Shown here in pieces: positions 4,532 to 5,128 of a stretch of DNA of 5,128 bases (position 1 is its first letter; every line of letters starts with the position of its first letter). This stretch comes from an uncultured Clostridia bacterium (GTDB lineage Bacteria; Bacillota; Clostridia; Christensenellales; Borkfalkiaceae), in contig CAMOXE010000128.1 in assembly GCA_946628865.1 (NCBI GenBank), positions 1 to 5,128 on the forward strand. Reading direction: 5' to 3'. A program made the position numbers and the translations under genes. The notes beneath the pieces are model-generated. The model saw nothing but the letters and a program-made list of their open reading frames with translations. It searched no databases and was not told the DNA's origin.

Positions 4532-5128
4532 ATGATAATAGTAGTAAAAAAGGATTGCGACAAAAAACAACTCGACAACCTTATCGGCTGGGTAAAAAAG
4601 CAGGGTTTAGGCGTGGACGTCAGCGTGGGCGAGAGTTCGCTCGTGTTGGGGCTTATCGGCGACACTCCGAAAGTGGATATCGACCTCGTGCGTTCGATGG
4701 AAATAGTCGAGAGCGTAAAGCGTATACAAGAGCCGTATAAAAGCGCGAACAGAAAATTTCACCCGGACGATACGATAATAGAAGTCGGCGGGCATAAGTT
4801 CGGCGGAAATCATTTCCAGATGATAGCGGGTCCTTGTTCGGTAGAAAACGAAAAGCAAGTCGTTGAAGTCGCCAAGGCGGTAAAAGCGGCGGGCGCCACG
4901 CTTCTTCGCGGCGGCGCGTATAAGCCGAGGACTTCGCCGTACTCGTTTCAAGGCCTTGGCGAAAAGGGCATAGAACTTTTAAAGATCGCCCGCGAGGAAA
5001 CCGGACTTCCGATAGTCACCGAGATAATGAGCGAAAGACACATCGATCAATTCAAGGACGTCGACGTGGTGCAGATCGGCGCGCGGGATATGCAGAACTT
5101 CCAACTTTTAAAGGAAGTCGGCAAGATG
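4532..5128 (+). CDS. aroF: 3-deoxy-7-phosphoheptulonate (DAHP) synthase, N-terminal part
   Basis: Catalyses the first shikimate-pathway step, condensing PEP with erythrose 4-phosphate to DAHP, in the cytosol; 199 residues are present and the frame is open at the right edge. Residues 1-68 (MIIVVKKDCDKKQLDNLIGW, SVGESSLVLGLIGD, ESVKRIQEPYK) form the ferredoxin/ACT-like N-terminal domain of the Thermotoga-type enzyme, where Tyr and Phe bind as feedback inhibitors. The barrel starts with FHPDDTIIEVGG (76-87) and IAGPCSVE (98-105, Cys102 a metal ligand), then LRGGAYKPRTSPYSFQGLGE (125-144, PEP/phosphate-binding Lys and Arg), IVTEIMS (161-167) and QIGARDMQNF (181-190). This is the type I-beta, non-fused form, with no chorismate mutase at the N-terminus. 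Asp186 replaces the usual Asn. AAGGAG lies six nt before the ATG at 4532. Transcription is predicted to be controlled by the Phe/Tyr attenuator just upstream. The symbol follows the Clostridia/Thermotoga habit; aroA or aroG are also used. Confidence 0.95.
   Translation, partial: MIIVVKKDCDKKQLDNLIGWVKKQGLGVDVSVGESSLVLGLIGDTPKVDIDLVRSMEIVESVKRIQEPYKSANRKFHPDDTIIEVGGHKFGGNHFQMIAGPCSVENEKQVVEVAKAVKAAGATLLRGGAYKPRTSPYSFQGLGEKGIELLKIAREETGLPIVTEIMSERHIDQFKDVDVVQIGARDMQNFQLLKEVGKM

Noticed and set aside
4516..4740. ATG-led plus-strand frame overlapping the DAHP synthase start
   Set aside because: It is out of frame with the recognised enzyme, basic and low in complexity, and its first codons are the ribosome site of the real gene.

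Overview
The window looks like a chromosomal piece of a Gram-positive, Clostridia-like Bacillota genome (inferred). The reasons are a Veg-family protein, a ComF-type competence/PRTase protein, an ABC-F ATPase, AT-rich intergenic DNA with sigma-A-type promoters, and TIM-barrel DAHP synthase of the Bacillus/Thermotoga type. Coding DNA is of middling GC with many GAC/GCG/CGC codons. I see no mobile element, CRISPR array, tRNA or rRNA. Species cannot be fixed from the sequence alone.

Layout. The left third is on the minus strand: the N-terminal end of secA (257 down to 1, running off the window), comF (1079-360), and a small two-helix membrane protein with a PH-like tail (1605-1138). A 14-bp GC-rich hairpin separates the last two. 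A compact divergent promoter region (about 1606-1693) then fires left into the membrane-protein gene and right into an ABC-F ATPase (1694-3238). Both promoters have the same form, TTGCAA-N17-TATAAT, and place the predicted transcription start on or next to the ATG. Further right, all on the plus strand, come a duplicated zinc-ribbon protein with a very acidic tail (3426-3947), a Veg-family protein (4002-4241) with a clear terminator, and the aromatic amino acid entry gene, DAHP synthase (4532 onward, cut by the window end).

The most striking element lies between veg and the DAHP synthase gene and is too short for ordinary gene calling. A strong promoter drives a 17-codon reading frame, MKKVFGFYFEYYFFTRN, with five Phe and three Tyr. 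It is followed by a perfect 11-bp intrinsic terminator whose 5' arm can pair instead with an upstream segment (11 bp), and that segment can in turn pair with the tandem Tyr codons. This is the full 1:2 / 2:3 / 3:4 layout of ribosome-mediated transcription attenuation. It predicts that the DAHP synthase gene is switched on when charged tRNA-Phe or tRNA-Tyr is scarce. The encoded enzyme also carries the N-terminal ACT-like domain that gives Tyr/Phe feedback inhibition in relatives, so control would act on both transcription and activity.

A second theme is start-site type. Four genes (comF, the membrane protein, ABC-F and veg) lack any Shine-Dalgarno sequence, and for three of them a -10-like box ends only 6-7 nt before the ATG. 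secA, the zinc-ribbon gene, the leader peptide and the DAHP synthase gene have good Shine-Dalgarno sites. The window therefore seems to mix leaderless and leadered genes.
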